Source: NIOZ-UU13 sp049287505 (GTDB lineage: Bacteria; Planctomycetota; Phycisphaerae; Sedimentisphaerales; Anaerobacaceae). From it: DNA of 29,720 nucleotides. How positions within the stretch are numbered: the stretch's first letter is position 1; each line of letters opens with the position of its first letter. Both the position numbers and the translations under genes were made by a program. Below are positions 1 through 8,005 of this stretch, piece after piece. The stretch lies in NCBI GenBank assembly GCA_049287505.1, contig JBAQFY010000444.1, forward strand, positions 1 to 29,720, read 5' to 3'. A model generated the notes under the pieces. The model did no database searches. It was given only the letters and a program-made list of their open reading frames with translations, and had not been told where the DNA came from.

Positions 1-524
1 ACAGTTTTTTTGGCGGTTTTGGGGCGGTGCACTGTGAGATGGCCCAGCCGGTTTGCGGGCGAGTGCGAGAGATACTTATCGAAACGTCAAAAGGTATCGA
101 TATAAAGACGCATCCGAAGGGCACATACGTATGTATGGAAGGGCCGCAATTTTCCACGCGTGCCGAATCGCTTATGCACCAGAGCTGGGGCGCTGATTTG
201 ATTGGGATGACGGCTATGCCGGAGGCGAAGTTGGCCAGGGAGGCACAAATCTGTTATGTATTGGTCGGGTTAGCCAGCGATTATGACTGCTGGAGGCCGC
301 ACGAGGCGCGAAAAAATAAGCAGACTCTGCTCAAAGAGATAATCGGGAATCTGCAGGTGGCGACGTGTAATTGTCTGGAACTTATAAAGGCCGTTTTGGC
401 AAGCGAGCGTGAGCTTGTTCGTAATGATTGTTACTGCAGGAAGAGTCTCGAATTGGCGGTCTGGACCGACCGGAGCCAAATCGCGATGGCTGATAAAGAG
501 AAATTGAAAGTGCTTTTCGAATAG
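1..524 (+). CDS. mtnP: S-methyl-5'-thioadenosine phosphorylase, C-terminal part (cut by window edge)
   Basis: The enzyme splits methylthioadenosine with phosphate into adenine and methylthioribose-1-phosphate in the cytoplasm (methionine salvage). The reading frame is open from base 3 and runs off the left edge, so the true start lies outside; the GTG at 27 is internal. Visible family motifs are HCEMAQPVC (human form HIPMAEPFC), the EGPQFSTRAES phosphate/substrate-binding segment, GADLIGMTAMPEAKLAREA and SDYDCW, the last typical of MTA phosphorylase rather than plain purine nucleoside phosphorylase. The C-terminus is somewhat longer than in the human enzyme. The downstream lipoprotein gene begins 28 nt after the stop and may be co-transcribed. 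Family assignment is firm; the exact nucleoside preference is inferred from the motifs. Confidence 0.9.
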   Translation, partial: SFFGGFGAVHCEMAQPVCGRVREILIETSKGIDIKTHPKGTYVCMEGPQFSTRAESLMHQSWGADLIGMTAMPEAKLAREAQICYVLVGLASDYDCWRPHEARKNKQTLLKEIIGNLQVATCNCLELIKAVLASERELVRNDCYCRKSLELAVWTDRSQIAMADKEKLKVLFE

Positions 525-552
525 TTCGATTATTTAATAAAGGATAACAAGG

Positions 553-930
553 ATGAAAAGAGCATTTCGAAAAATATTCGTTTTATCAGTCGGCATTGTT
601 GTTATGTCGATTGTTGGCTGTGGGGAACAAGAACTGCCCAGTGTTAAAAAGAGCAGACTCATAGCCGTTGAAAATGCTCGATTAAAAAAAGAATTAGAGC
701 AATGCAACCGCGAAATCGAAAAGCTAAAAGAGCTGCATAGCAGAGAAATTAAAAAGCAAGAAGAACTGCTTGCCGAATGTGTGCAGGAAAAAGAGAGCTG
801 GAAACAAAAGTCGAATCAGAATATCGAAAACCAGGTGAAAGGGGTTTTTGATGCTGTTATGGAACAAAACGCAAAACTGCTTGATGAAAACAAAAAACTT
901 AAAGCGCAAATAGAGAAACTCAAGCGGTAA
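553..930 (+). CDS. Small lipoprotein with long coiled coil
   Basis: This 125-residue protein of unknown function starts with a basic, hydrophobic signal peptide ending in the lipobox IVGC (lipidated Cys at residue 23), so it should be anchored in a membrane facing the periplasm. After a short linker, almost everything from about residue 35 to 125 is Lys/Glu-rich with heptad spacing of Leu, Ile and Val (for example KKELEQCNREIEKLKELHS), a strong coiled-coil pattern that should give a rod or oligomer. The start is supported by an AAGG just upstream. It follows mtnP by 28 nt on the same strand, but nothing links the two in function. I do not recognise a named family; an Lpp-like or cell-envelope spacer role is only a guess. 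Confidence 0.75.
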   Translation: MKRAFRKIFVLSVGIVVMSIVGCGEQELPSVKKSRLIAVENARLKKELEQCNREIEKLKELHSREIKKQEELLAECVQEKESWKQKSNQNIENQVKGVFDAVMEQNAKLLDENKKLKAQIEKLKR

Positions 931-1116
931 CCCGATATCAGGCCAAGGCCTGAAGCACCTTATACCAATCACGGAAATTAAGTGCGCCCAACAGTTACCC
1001 ATTATGTAACTGAAACAGCAAATACCGCTCCTTTACAGTCGCGGCTCTGTTTGATGAAGCGCATATAGTTTTTTGATTTGTATTAGTCCTTGAAGGGATG
1101 TCTAATCAGCGGGAAT

Positions 1117-2877
1117 TCATACTTTTTGGACAGCCTTTATGCAATCGGGCAGTTTTTCATTGGGGTAATGTTTTTGCATTGCTGCTGCGACGAGACCCAG
1201 GAACATCGGCTGTGGTTTGAGCGGTCTGGAGGTCAGGCAGGGATGCGCCTGAGTGCCCATAAAAAATGGATGGGATGGAAGCTCGAGGATTTGCATAATC
1301 GGCTGATTTGGTGCTTTTCCGGAAAAGACAAGGCCGGCCTCTTCCAGTTGCTCAATATAGCGGGGGTCAACTTCGTAACGGTGCCTGAATCGCATTCTGA
1401 CCGAGTCTGTTTTGCCAAAAAGCTCCCACGCCAAGGTCTGAGGTTTTAATTCTATATCTTTTCCGCCGAGCCGCATATTTCCACCGAGACCTTCTAATTT
1501 TTTCTGCTCCGGTAGTACGTCAATTACCGGCTCGGCGCAATTCGGCTCAATCTCTGTGCTGTTGGCCTGGGATAAGCCGCAAACATTACGGGCGAATTCC
1601 AGGATGGCCATTTGAAAGCCGAAGCATAATCCGAGATAGGGCAGATTATTTTCTCTGGCATATTTAATGCAGTTGATTTTTCCTTCGGCGCCGCGGGTTC
1701 CGAAGCCGCCGGGGACAATAATCCCGTCAACGTCAGCCAAGCTGTCGGCTGCGTTTTCATCAGTGATTCCGGTTGTTTCAATCCATTTTATTTTGACGTC
1801 GGCGGCCAAAGCGATGCCGGCGTGTTCGAGGGCGTTGATTATCGAGGCATAGCTGTCACGAACGGAGGTGTATTTGCCTGTGATACCGATAGTAATTGTA
1901 CGGTTGGCAGAGCCGATTTTGTCGGTGAAATCGCACCACTGTGCCCAGGCCTTTCGTTCGTGCCGGAGTTTGATTCTGTCCTCGATTTTTAGCAGTCTGG
2001 CGACCTCGAAATCCAGCCCGACCTCTCTGAGCATTGCCGGTATCATATAAATACTGGCTGAATCCGGCAGACTAATGACCCTTTCAAAAGGAACATTGCT
2101 ATAGACACTTATTTTCTGCCGTACCTTTTCAGTGGCAGGGCTGGCTGCTCTGCATGCGATGATGTCCGGCTGAATACCGCACTGCATAAGCTGTTTGATT
2201 CCGAGTTGTGCAGCCTTTGATTTCTGCTCGCCGAGCGTTTTCGGTTCTAAGATATAGGTCAGGGCGACAAAGCAACAACTATTCGGTCCTTCCTCGTAGG
2301 CCAGCTCTCGCATTGCCTCGATGAAGTAGGCATTTTCCAGGTCGCCAACGGTCCCGCCAATCTCGACGAAGACGATGTCGGCGTCAGATTCCATTGCTAA
2401 TTGACGCAATTTTAATTTGACCTCGCCGGTGACGTGAGGAATCATCTGGACGTCTCTGCCGAGATAGTCGCCATGGCGTTCCTTGTGCAGGACTGAGCTA
2501 AATATCTGCCCGCTCGTGGTGAAATTTGCTCTGCTTAAATTCTGGTCGAGCATTCTCTCGTAAGTGCCCAAATCCATATCGCATTCCATACCGTCATCGA
2601 GCACGAATACCTCTCCGTGGCGGAATGGATTCAGCGTGCCGGAGTCTATATTCAAGTAACCTTCGAGCTTAATTGGCGCGACTTTGAGGCCTTTGTCCTG
2701 CATCAGCTTGGCAAGACAGGATGAAAATATCCCCTTGCCCAGGCCGCTCATAACGGTTCCCATTACAAAAACGTATCGAGCTTTACCTTTTTTGTAGCCT
2801 TCGGGCATCGGCGAGAAAAATTCACTTTCAGTTGAAGTATCACTAACCGAAGCCAATAAATCATTATCGTTCGACAT
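1117..2877 (-). CDS. pyrG: CTP synthase, divergent form
   Basis: CTP synthase aminates UTP to CTP using ATP and glutamine. The 586-residue protein has the expected synthetase plus class I glutamine amidotransferase layout, with about 30 extra residues at the N-terminus. The P-loop GTVMSGLGKG (residues 40-49), the HGEVFVLDDG...DLG segment and EIGGTVGD (Mg-ATP acidic residues) are present, as are PGGFGTRG and the nucleophile Cys in GLCFGFQ. Three sites are unusual: the UTP-site motif normally read as KTKPTQ is KSKAAQ, the usual K-x-DPY is KLEGY, and the triad HPE is HPC (His545, Cys547). The start has an AAAAGGTGA Shine-Dalgarno. It lies 107 nt downstream of kdsB on the same strand; kdsB consumes its product CTP. 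The family is certain; whether glutamine hydrolysis is intact is open. Confidence 0.92.
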   Translation of the reverse strand: MSNDNDLLASVSDTSTESEFFSPMPEGYKKGKARYVFVMGTVMSGLGKGIFSSCLAKLMQDKGLKVAPIKLEGYLNIDSGTLNPFRHGEVFVLDDGMECDMDLGTYERMLDQNLSRANFTTSGQIFSSVLHKERHGDYLGRDVQMIPHVTGEVKLKLRQLAMESDADIVFVEIGGTVGDLENAYFIEAMRELAYEEGPNSCCFVALTYILEPKTLGEQKSKAAQLGIKQLMQCGIQPDIIACRAASPATEKVRQKISVYSNVPFERVISLPDSASIYMIPAMLREVGLDFEVARLLKIEDRIKLRHERKAWAQWCDFTDKIGSANRTITIGITGKYTSVRDSYASIINALEHAGIALAADVKIKWIETTGITDENAADSLADVDGIIVPGGFGTRGAEGKINCIKYARENNLPYLGLCFGFQMAILEFARNVCGLSQANSTEIEPNCAEPVIDVLPEQKKLEGLGGNMRLGGKDIELKPQTLAWELFGKTDSVRMRFRHRYEVDPRYIEQLEEAGLVFSGKAPNQPIMQILELPSHPFFMGTQAHPCLTSRPLKPQPMFLGLVAAAMQKHYPNEKLPDCIKAVQKV

Positions 2878-2894
2878 AAATCACCTTTTGTTAA

Positions 2895-2962
2895 AAGTAA
2901 ATTCGAAATTCGAATATCGAAATCCGAAACAAATCCGAAATTCAAATATCAAATGTTCAAAA
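2895..2962. repeat. AT-rich AATTCGAAA/ATCCGAAA repeat in the kdsB-pyrG gap
   Basis: The gap between kdsB and pyrG holds short iterations of ATTCGAAAT, ATCGAAATCCGAAA and CAAATCCGAAATTCAAAT. The same word family (AAATTCGAAATCCGAAG and its complement) recurs between trpG and trpD at 10471-10715, so this is a dispersed intergenic repeat rather than a gene-specific control site. No open reading frame of note is present. Confidence 0.6.
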
Positions 2963-2984
2963 TGTAGTTCAAGTTCGTGCGACT

Positions 2985-3731
2985 TCACGCTTTGCCCTTT
3001 TTTGAATATCGGGTGACAAATTCGGCGTATTGCTGTGGCGTATCTATTCCGTCGCAGGTGTGTTCGACTTTGCCGACCAGGATTTTATAGCCGTTTTCAA
3101 TTGCCCGTAACTGCTCGAGTTTTTCAATTTTTTCGAGCGGCGTCTGCTGCAATGCAGTGATTTTCAGCAGAAACTCTTTTCGATAGGCGTAAATGCCAAG
3201 ATGACGCAGATACTGCTGTACGTTTCCTACGCCGGATTCGTCTCTGTCATAAGGAATAGGGAAACGCGAAAAATAAATTGCTCTATTTTTACAATCCGTT
3301 ACGACCTTAACAATGTTAGGGTCGGCAACCTGCTGTGCGTTTTGGAATTCGGCGGCGAGGGTGGCCATCGGGTAATCGGGGTTTTCTATCAGAAGCCGGG
3401 CAAGATAGTCAATATTGCCGGGGTCGATTTCGGGCTCATCGGCCTGGAGGTTCACTACAATGTCAACATCCATATCGGCAACGGCTTCGGCTATGCGGTC
3501 GGTTCCGCTTTTGTGCTCGACCGAGGTCATAATACACTCGGCGCCGAATGTCTTGGCGGCAGCGGCAACCTTTTTGTCATCGGTTGCTATTATGACTTTT
3601 TCGGGTGATTTAGCCAGGCAAGCCTGCTCGTAGGTGTGCTGGATGAGGAATTTGCCTGTGTCTTTGGCGAGAACTTTAGCGGCGAATCTGGTAGAGCCAA
3701 AACGGGCTGGTAAAACAGCTAAAATTTTCAC
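2985..3731 (-). CDS. kdsB: 3-deoxy-manno-octulosonate (Kdo) cytidylyltransferase
   Basis: KdsB couples Kdo with CTP to give CMP-Kdo, the activated sugar for lipid A-Kdo assembly, and so indicates an LPS-type outer membrane. The 248-residue length is typical of the family. Motifs seen are LPARFGSTR near the N-terminus (nucleotide-binding loop), VIIATDDKKV, MTSVEHKSGTDRIAEA and NLQADEP (usually NVQGDEP, with the metal-binding Asp kept), and late in the protein a segment matching the EKIEKLEQLRAIENG signature. The start is GTG at 3731, with only a weak AGAG-like ribosome site. It is the first gene of a likely kdsB-pyrG transcript; chlamydiae have the same gene pair. Confidence in the function is high. 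Confidence 0.94.
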   Translation of the reverse strand: MKILAVLPARFGSTRFAAKVLAKDTGKFLIQHTYEQACLAKSPEKVIIATDDKKVAAAAKTFGAECIMTSVEHKSGTDRIAEAVADMDVDIVVNLQADEPEIDPGNIDYLARLLIENPDYPMATLAAEFQNAQQVADPNIVKVVTDCKNRAIYFSRFPIPYDRDESGVGNVQQYLRHLGIYAYRKEFLLKITALQQTPLEKIEKLEQLRAIENGYKILVGKVEHTCDGIDTPQQYAEFVTRYSKKGKA

Positions 3732-3843
3732 TCTGGTCTAAACCTTTACGCTGATATACTCTTTTATCCGGGTAAATGGTACATATTCAGGGAACTCAAT
3801 TGCCGCGATGCTTGTGCGGCGACGAAATTCCAACTGGATACTT

Positions 3844-3872
3844 ATAGTAAAGAGAAAACGGCAGGCTGTCAA
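3844..3872 (-). promoter_or_regulatory. Sigma70-like promoter for kdsB-pyrG
   Basis: On the minus strand a perfect TTGACA (3867-3872) is followed after 17 nt by TACTAT (3844-3849), which matches the -10 consensus at four of six positions. Transcription would begin near 3837, giving an untranslated leader of about 105 nt before the kdsB GTG. This is a prediction from sequence only. Confidence 0.5.
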
Positions 3873-3985
3873 CAGGCACTGTTGGAAATTTTCCCATTTT
3901 GTCTCATATTATTCGAACTAAGCTGCCTTTAGAAGTTTTTCGACAATAATTTTGATTAAGGCTTCATTTCAGACCGTTTCATTCC

Positions 3986-4011
3986 TGGATTCCCGCTTCC
4001 GCGGGAATGAC
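3986..4011. repeat. GGATTCCCGC/GCGGGAATGAC palindromic repeat, copy 1
   Basis: A hairpin-forming unit with the stem GATTCCCGC paired to GCGGGAATG around a TTCC loop. Nearly identical units occur at 9812-9837 and 24772-24797, and an interrupted copy lies at 13803-13852. All are intergenic. This is a REP-like dispersed palindrome. Confidence 0.85.
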
Positions 4012-4084
4012 ACAAAGAATCGGTCTTTTTTAGTATATTACTGGGGTGCATGTCGTATTTGTAGATAGAAATGGGCGTCCTTTT

Positions 4085-4167
4085 GTCATTGCGAGGCCTG
4101 CGGAGCAGGCCGTGGCAATCTATTACGCAGAACGGTTATGAGATTGCTTCGCTTCGCTCGCAATGAC
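4085..4167. repeat. GTCATTGCGAG...CTCGCAATGAC inverted-repeat element
   Basis: The ends GTCATTGCGAG (4085-4095) and CTCGCAATGAC (4157-4167) are exact inverted repeats, and inside them GGCAATCT and AGATTGC also pair. GCCTGC...GCAGGC forms a further small hairpin on the left arm. This is a second family of palindromic dispersed repeat, different from the GGATTCCCGC family. Confidence 0.8.
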
Positions 4168-4261
4168 AAAAAGTGGGTTTACCTACAATCTTGACGTGCA
4201 CGCATATTACTGGGATTGGTGGGTTTTGAGTTGTCATGCCGGGCAAAGCAGATATACTTTA

Positions 4262-4290
4262 TTGACTATCGGATGTTGACTTTTTAATAT
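4262..4290 (+). promoter_or_regulatory. Possible promoter for the sugar ABC transporter operon
   Basis: TTGACT (4262-4267) is followed 17 nt later by TAATAT (4285-4290); an overlapping TTTAAT at 4283 would give 15-nt spacing. It lies about 40 nt upstream of the binding-protein start. The match is moderate, so this is tentative. Confidence 0.35.
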
Positions 4291-4330
4291 TGTTGTCGTT
4301 GTCAGGACATAAATTCAGGGAGTCAGAATT

Positions 4331-5350
4331 ATGAAAAAGGTCTTAGGAGCAATTATTGTCGTTGCAATATCGGTTGTTTTTATTGCGAACAGTTGTAAGC
4401 AGAAAGAAAAAAGCGAAGATAAGTATCGTATTGCCGTGATTCCCAAGGGCACAACACACGTTTTCTGGAAATCAATCCACGCAGGAGCGGTCAAGGCCGA
4501 ACAGGAGCTGAAAAACGCGGGCGTAGATGTAGAGGTTATATGGAAAGGACCGCTGAAAGAGGATGACAGGGAGTCGCAAATCAGGGTAATGGAAGATTTT
4601 GTAACGCGCGGAGTCTCAGGAATAGTGCTGGCACCATTGGACGATGCCGCCCTTCGGATGCCGGTCAGGGACGCCGTAAATAACGGGATTCCAGTAGTGA
4701 TAATCGACAGCGGACTGAAGAGTGAAGATTACGTCAGTTTTGTGGCGACGGACAATTATATCGGCGGCAGAAAAGGCGGCGAACGTCTGGCCGAGACTTT
4801 GGGCGGAAAAGGCAAGGTAATTATGCTGCGTTACCAGGAAGGCTCAGCAAGCACTATGAAGCGGGAGCAGGGGTTTCTGGATGTGTTAAAAGAAAAATAC
4901 CCGGAAATTGAAGTTGTCAGCGCGAACCAGTACGGCGGGGCAACCACTGAAAGCGCCTATATAGCGAGCGAGAACCTGCTGGCGCCGCTGCGTAAGCCAG
5001 ACGGAGGGCTGACGATTGACGGGATATTCTGTCCGAACGAGTCAACGGCGTTTGCGATGCTGCGGGCGCTGGAAGACAGCGGCCTGGCAGGCAAAGTTAA
5101 GTATGTAGGTTTTGACAGTTCCGACCGGCTTGTGCTGGCGCTGCAGAAAGGGTATATCAAAGGGCTGGTGCTACAGGACCCAATCAATATGGGTTACTTA
5201 GGGGTCAAGACAATGGTGGCGCACCTGCGTGGCGAGAAGGTGGACAAACGAATCGACACCGGCTCGGTGGTGGCGACTCCGGAAAATATGGATGAACCGA
5301 AGATGAAGAATCTGTTGGAGCCGGATTTCAAAAAATGGCTGAAAGAGTAG
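4331..5350 (+). CDS. Sugar ABC transporter substrate-binding lipoprotein (CUT2/RbsB family)
   Basis: This 339-residue protein is the periplasmic sugar receptor of the transporter encoded by the next two genes. It has a signal peptide with the lipobox ANSC (Cys22), so it is membrane-tethered, unlike the free RbsB of enterics. After the leader it follows the periplasmic-binding-protein type 1 fold: YRIAVIPKGTTHVFWKSIHAGA at the start of lobe 1, then VTRGVSGIVLAPLDDAAL, PVVIIDSG, VATDNYIGGRKGGE, and in lobe 2 IDGIFCPNESTAFAMLRAL and VGFDSS. A GGGAG ribosome site stands 8 nt before the ATG. Its 3' end overlaps the ATPase gene by 16 nt, so translation is probably coupled. The family favours ribose, xylose, galactose or related sugars and inositol; the actual ligand cannot be read from sequence. 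Confidence 0.92.
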   Translation: MKKVLGAIIVVAISVVFIANSCKQKEKSEDKYRIAVIPKGTTHVFWKSIHAGAVKAEQELKNAGVDVEVIWKGPLKEDDRESQIRVMEDFVTRGVSGIVLAPLDDAALRMPVRDAVNNGIPVVIIDSGLKSEDYVSFVATDNYIGGRKGGERLAETLGGKGKVIMLRYQEGSASTMKREQGFLDVLKEKYPEIEVVSANQYGGATTESAYIASENLLAPLRKPDGGLTIDGIFCPNESTAFAMLRALEDSGLAGKVKYVGFDSSDRLVLALQKGYIKGLVLQDPINMGYLGVKTMVAHLRGEKVDKRIDTGSVVATPENMDEPKMKNLLEPDFKKWLKE

Positions 5351-6876
5351 ATTCGGAGCAATCATCGATACGTCTCCAAATGCGGGATGTTAGTAAGCGT
5401 TTTGGGGCGACGGTAGCGCTGGAAGATGTGAGTATCGAGGTAGCTGCGGGCCAGGTGCTGGCGCTGGTTGGCGAGAACGGTGCCGGCAAGAGCACACTGA
5501 TGAAGGTCTGTTCGGGGGCAATCAAGGCGGATGCGGGCCAGATGTGGCTTGACGGCACACCGTATCGGCCGAGTAATCCACTCGAAGCTCGTCGGGCCGG
5601 GGTGGCGATGATTTATCAGGAGCTTTCACTAACGCCACATCTAAGCGTGCAGGAAAACATCATGTTGGGTATGGAGCCGGCGAGGTTGGGCGTGATTCGG
5701 TGGAAACAGGTGCGGCAGCGGGCAATCGAGGCGATTAAGGAATTCGATAATCCGGAACTGACCCCTGATGCTCGGGTCAGTAATTTGTCGGTGGGTTCGC
5801 AACAGTTAGTGGAGATTGCGCGGGCTCTGGCTATCGGCTGCCATGTGCTGGTGCTGGACGAGCCAACCAGCAGCTTAACGCAGCAGGATGTGGAACGCCT
5901 TTTCGAGATTATTGGGCGGCTGAAAGAGCAAGGCAAAGCCATTGTCTATATTTCACACTTTATTGAAGAGGTCAAGCGCGTCGCGGACAGGGTGACGGTT
6001 CTGCGCGATGGAAGGGTGGTCGGCAGCAGCGATGTAGATGCCATTACAATCGACGAGATAGTAACACTTATGGTTGGAAGGCAGGTTGAGGAGCTTTACC
6101 CTCGCTCTGCGCGTAAGGCCGGAGAGGTCATTTTGGAGGTTGAAGATTTGGCCGGTCTGGAAAAGCCCAGGTCGGCGAGTCTGGAGTTGCGTCGCGGGGA
6201 GGTTTTAGGTATTGCCGGGCTGGTGGGGGCCGGACGAACGGAGCTGCTGCGGAGCCTGTTCGGTCTGGAGCCGGTCAAGCGTGGGCGGATTCGATTAGGC
6301 GTTTACACTGGGCCTGCCTCACCGGTGAGACGGTGGATGCAGGGGGCTGGTCTTCTGAGCGAGGACCGCAAGGAAGAGGGATTGGCGCTTTCTCTGAGCG
6401 TAGCAGATAACGTGACACTTTCCAAACTAAGGGGCTTTGGCCCGCTGGGGCTGGTTCTGCCTGGCCGACAGGATAAGGCTACACGGCGCTGGTTAGAAAG
6501 GCTGGATATTCGTTGTCTTGGACCACGACAATCGGTATCGTCTCTATCAGGCGGCAACCAGCAGAAGGTTGCACTGGCCCGATTGTTACTGCACGATGTA
6601 GATGTGCTGCTGTTAGACGAGCCGACGCGGGGTATTGACGTAGCGGCCAAGGCGCTGGTCTATAAGTTGATTAATGCATTGGCGACCGGTTCGCCAACTG
6701 AAGGGCGAGAGCCCAAGGCGGTGCTGATGGTAAGCAGTTACCTGCCGGAGCTGATGGGTGTGTGTGACCGCGTGGCAGTTATGTGCCGCGGAAGGTTGGG
6801 GCCGACACGCCGGATTGACGAAGTGAACGAGCATAATCTTATGTTAGAGGCAACCGGCCAGGAGGTTAGCGCATGA
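5335..6876 (+). CDS. Sugar ABC transporter ATP-binding protein, double ATPase (RbsA family)
   Basis: The 513-residue cytoplasmic subunit contains two fused ABC domains and powers sugar import. Domain 1 has Walker A GENGAGKST, an LSVGSQQ signature and Walker B VLVLDEPTSS. Domain 2 has the degenerate Walker A GLVGAGRTE that is normal in this family, then LSGGNQQKVALARLL and VLLLDEPTRGID. Only the first site is therefore expected to hydrolyse ATP efficiently. The chosen ATG at 5335 overlaps the end of the binding-protein gene; an internal ATG near 5381 is possible, but the upstream start keeps coupling. The 3' end overlaps the permease start by 4 nt (ATGA). The function is secure and the substrate unknown. 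Confidence 0.93.
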   Translation: MAERVDSEQSSIRLQMRDVSKRFGATVALEDVSIEVAAGQVLALVGENGAGKSTLMKVCSGAIKADAGQMWLDGTPYRPSNPLEARRAGVAMIYQELSLTPHLSVQENIMLGMEPARLGVIRWKQVRQRAIEAIKEFDNPELTPDARVSNLSVGSQQLVEIARALAIGCHVLVLDEPTSSLTQQDVERLFEIIGRLKEQGKAIVYISHFIEEVKRVADRVTVLRDGRVVGSSDVDAITIDEIVTLMVGRQVEELYPRSARKAGEVILEVEDLAGLEKPRSASLELRRGEVLGIAGLVGAGRTELLRSLFGLEPVKRGRIRLGVYTGPASPVRRWMQGAGLLSEDRKEEGLALSLSVADNVTLSKLRGFGPLGLVLPGRQDKATRRWLERLDIRCLGPRQSVSSLSGGNQQKVALARLLLHDVDVLLLDEPTRGIDVAAKALVYKLINALATGSPTEGREPKAVLMVSSYLPELMGVCDRVAVMCRGRLGPTRRIDEVNEHNLMLEATGQEVSA

Positions 6877-7877
6877 GCGATAAGCTGATAACACCCAAGG
6901 AAAAGAGAACGTTCAATTGGCGAAGCTGGTTGAATACTGTCGGGTCGGTATTGGCCCTGATGGTGGTGTATGGGGTGTTTGTGCTGATTGCGCCGCCGAG
7001 TTTTGCGACTGGGCGGAACATGGAAATGATTGCCCGGCAGACGACGATAGTAGGCGTGGCGGCCCTGGGTATGACGATGGTGATTATCTCCGGGGGGATT
7101 GACCTGTCCGTCGGCTCGATAGTGGCGCTGAGCACGGTGGTGATTGCCTGGCTGCTGCGATATGCCGGGGTGAATCCACTGACGGCGGCAATCGGGGGCG
7201 TGGCGGCGGCGGCATTTTTCGGATTAGTCAGCGGGTTGCTGATAACTCGGCTGCGCGTGGTGCCGTTTATCGTTACTTTAGGTATGATGCTGGTGGTTCG
7301 CGGGGCAGCCAAGGGCATCGGACGGGAGCAGAAAATCGATGTTGACCCGGAGCGTTTGAGGTGGCTGGAAGAGCTGCTGGCCACGCTGCCGAAAGAGCGA
7401 AGCTGGATGCTGCTGCCGCCGGGGGTGTGGGTGCTGATTATTTTAGCCGTGGGGATGGCGGCACTATTGCGGTACACTCGGCTGGGTCGGCATACCTTTG
7501 CCATCGGCTCGAACGAGCAAACGGCCCGTCTTTGCGGGGTGGCAGTGGAGCGAGTCAAGGTGTTGGTCTATACTATGTGCGGGGCCTTTGCCGGGCTGGC
7601 TGGACTTATGCAGTTTTCGCGGTTGACGGTAGGTGACCCTACGGTGGCGGTAGGGCTGGAGTTAAACGTGATAGCCGCGGTGGTAATCGGCGGCGGCAGT
7701 TTGAGCGGCGGAGAAGGGTCGATTCTCGGTACCTTGGTGGGGGCGCTGATAATGACCGTTATCGCTTCTGGGTGCACGCAGAGAGGATACCCGAACTGGG
7801 TGCAGGAGATTATCACCGGTTCGATTATCGTCATTGCGGTTGCACTGGACCGCCTGCGGCACCGTCGCAGTATCTAA
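6873..7877 (+). CDS. Sugar ABC transporter permease (RbsC family)
   Basis: A 334-residue, strongly hydrophobic inner-membrane protein with about eight to ten predicted spans. Family hallmarks are GVAALGMTMVIISGGIDLSVGS, the region VPFIVTLGMM, and the cytoplasmic coupling segment GGGSLSGGEGSILGTLVGA. It forms the channel for the preceding binding protein and ATPase. It starts inside the ATPase stop region (ATGA overlap) and closes the three-gene transporter unit. No sugar kinase or isomerase follows directly, so the pathway for the imported sugar lies elsewhere, possibly in the 24905-28350 cassette; that link is only inference. Confidence 0.92.
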   Translation: MSDKLITPKEKRTFNWRSWLNTVGSVLALMVVYGVFVLIAPPSFATGRNMEMIARQTTIVGVAALGMTMVIISGGIDLSVGSIVALSTVVIAWLLRYAGVNPLTAAIGGVAAAAFFGLVSGLLITRLRVVPFIVTLGMMLVVRGAAKGIGREQKIDVDPERLRWLEELLATLPKERSWMLLPPGVWVLIILAVGMAALLRYTRLGRHTFAIGSNEQTARLCGVAVERVKVLVYTMCGAFAGLAGLMQFSRLTVGDPTVAVGLELNVIAAVVIGGGSLSGGEGSILGTLVGALIMTVIASGCTQRGYPNWVQEIITGSIIVIAVALDRLRHRRSI

Positions 7878-7967
7878 GAAAACAGGCAGGAATCAGAAAG
7901 TGTCGGAGCCGGTTCGGTTGTATTATTGTAAATTATGTGCATAATTCCAGATTTTTATGTTTTTTTC

Positions 7968-7996
7968 TTGACAAAGTTGGACGAAATTGGTTTAAT
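7968..7996 (+). promoter_or_regulatory. Sigma70-like promoter of the trp operon
   Basis: A perfect TTGACA (7968-7973), a 17-nt spacer and TTTAAT (7991-7996, five of six consensus bases) make the best promoter match in the window. Predicted transcription start is about 8003, almost at the leader-peptide ATG (8006). A weaker alternative, TTGTAT (7918) and CATAAT (7940-7945) with 16-nt spacing, would give a longer untranslated leader. Confidence 0.65.
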
Positions 7997-8005
7997 ATTA
8001 ATGTT

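Larger units (their letters stand above)
3732..4330. other. Divergent intergenic region of about 600 nt with dispersed repeats
   Basis: This gap lies between the leftward kdsB and the rightward sugar transporter. It holds the predicted kdsB promoter, two palindromic dispersed repeats (3986-4011 and 4085-4167), a possible promoter for the transporter (4262-4290) and a clear GGGAG ribosome site before the ATG at 4331. I see no convincing protein-coding or structural RNA gene in it. Confidence 0.6.

Noticed and set aside
931..1116. Possible small gene or RNA between the lipoprotein gene and pyrG
   Set aside because: No start with a ribosome site, no strong hairpin and no conserved motif were seen.
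3201..3608. A 135-codon plus-strand frame inside kdsB
   Set aside because: kdsB family motifs run through the entire region on the other strand.
6866..7558. A 230-codon minus-strand frame across the permease gene
   Set aside because: Ser/Thr/Pro/Ile-rich composition typical of the reverse complement of a hydrophobic membrane-protein gene; the plus-strand RbsC motifs are clear.
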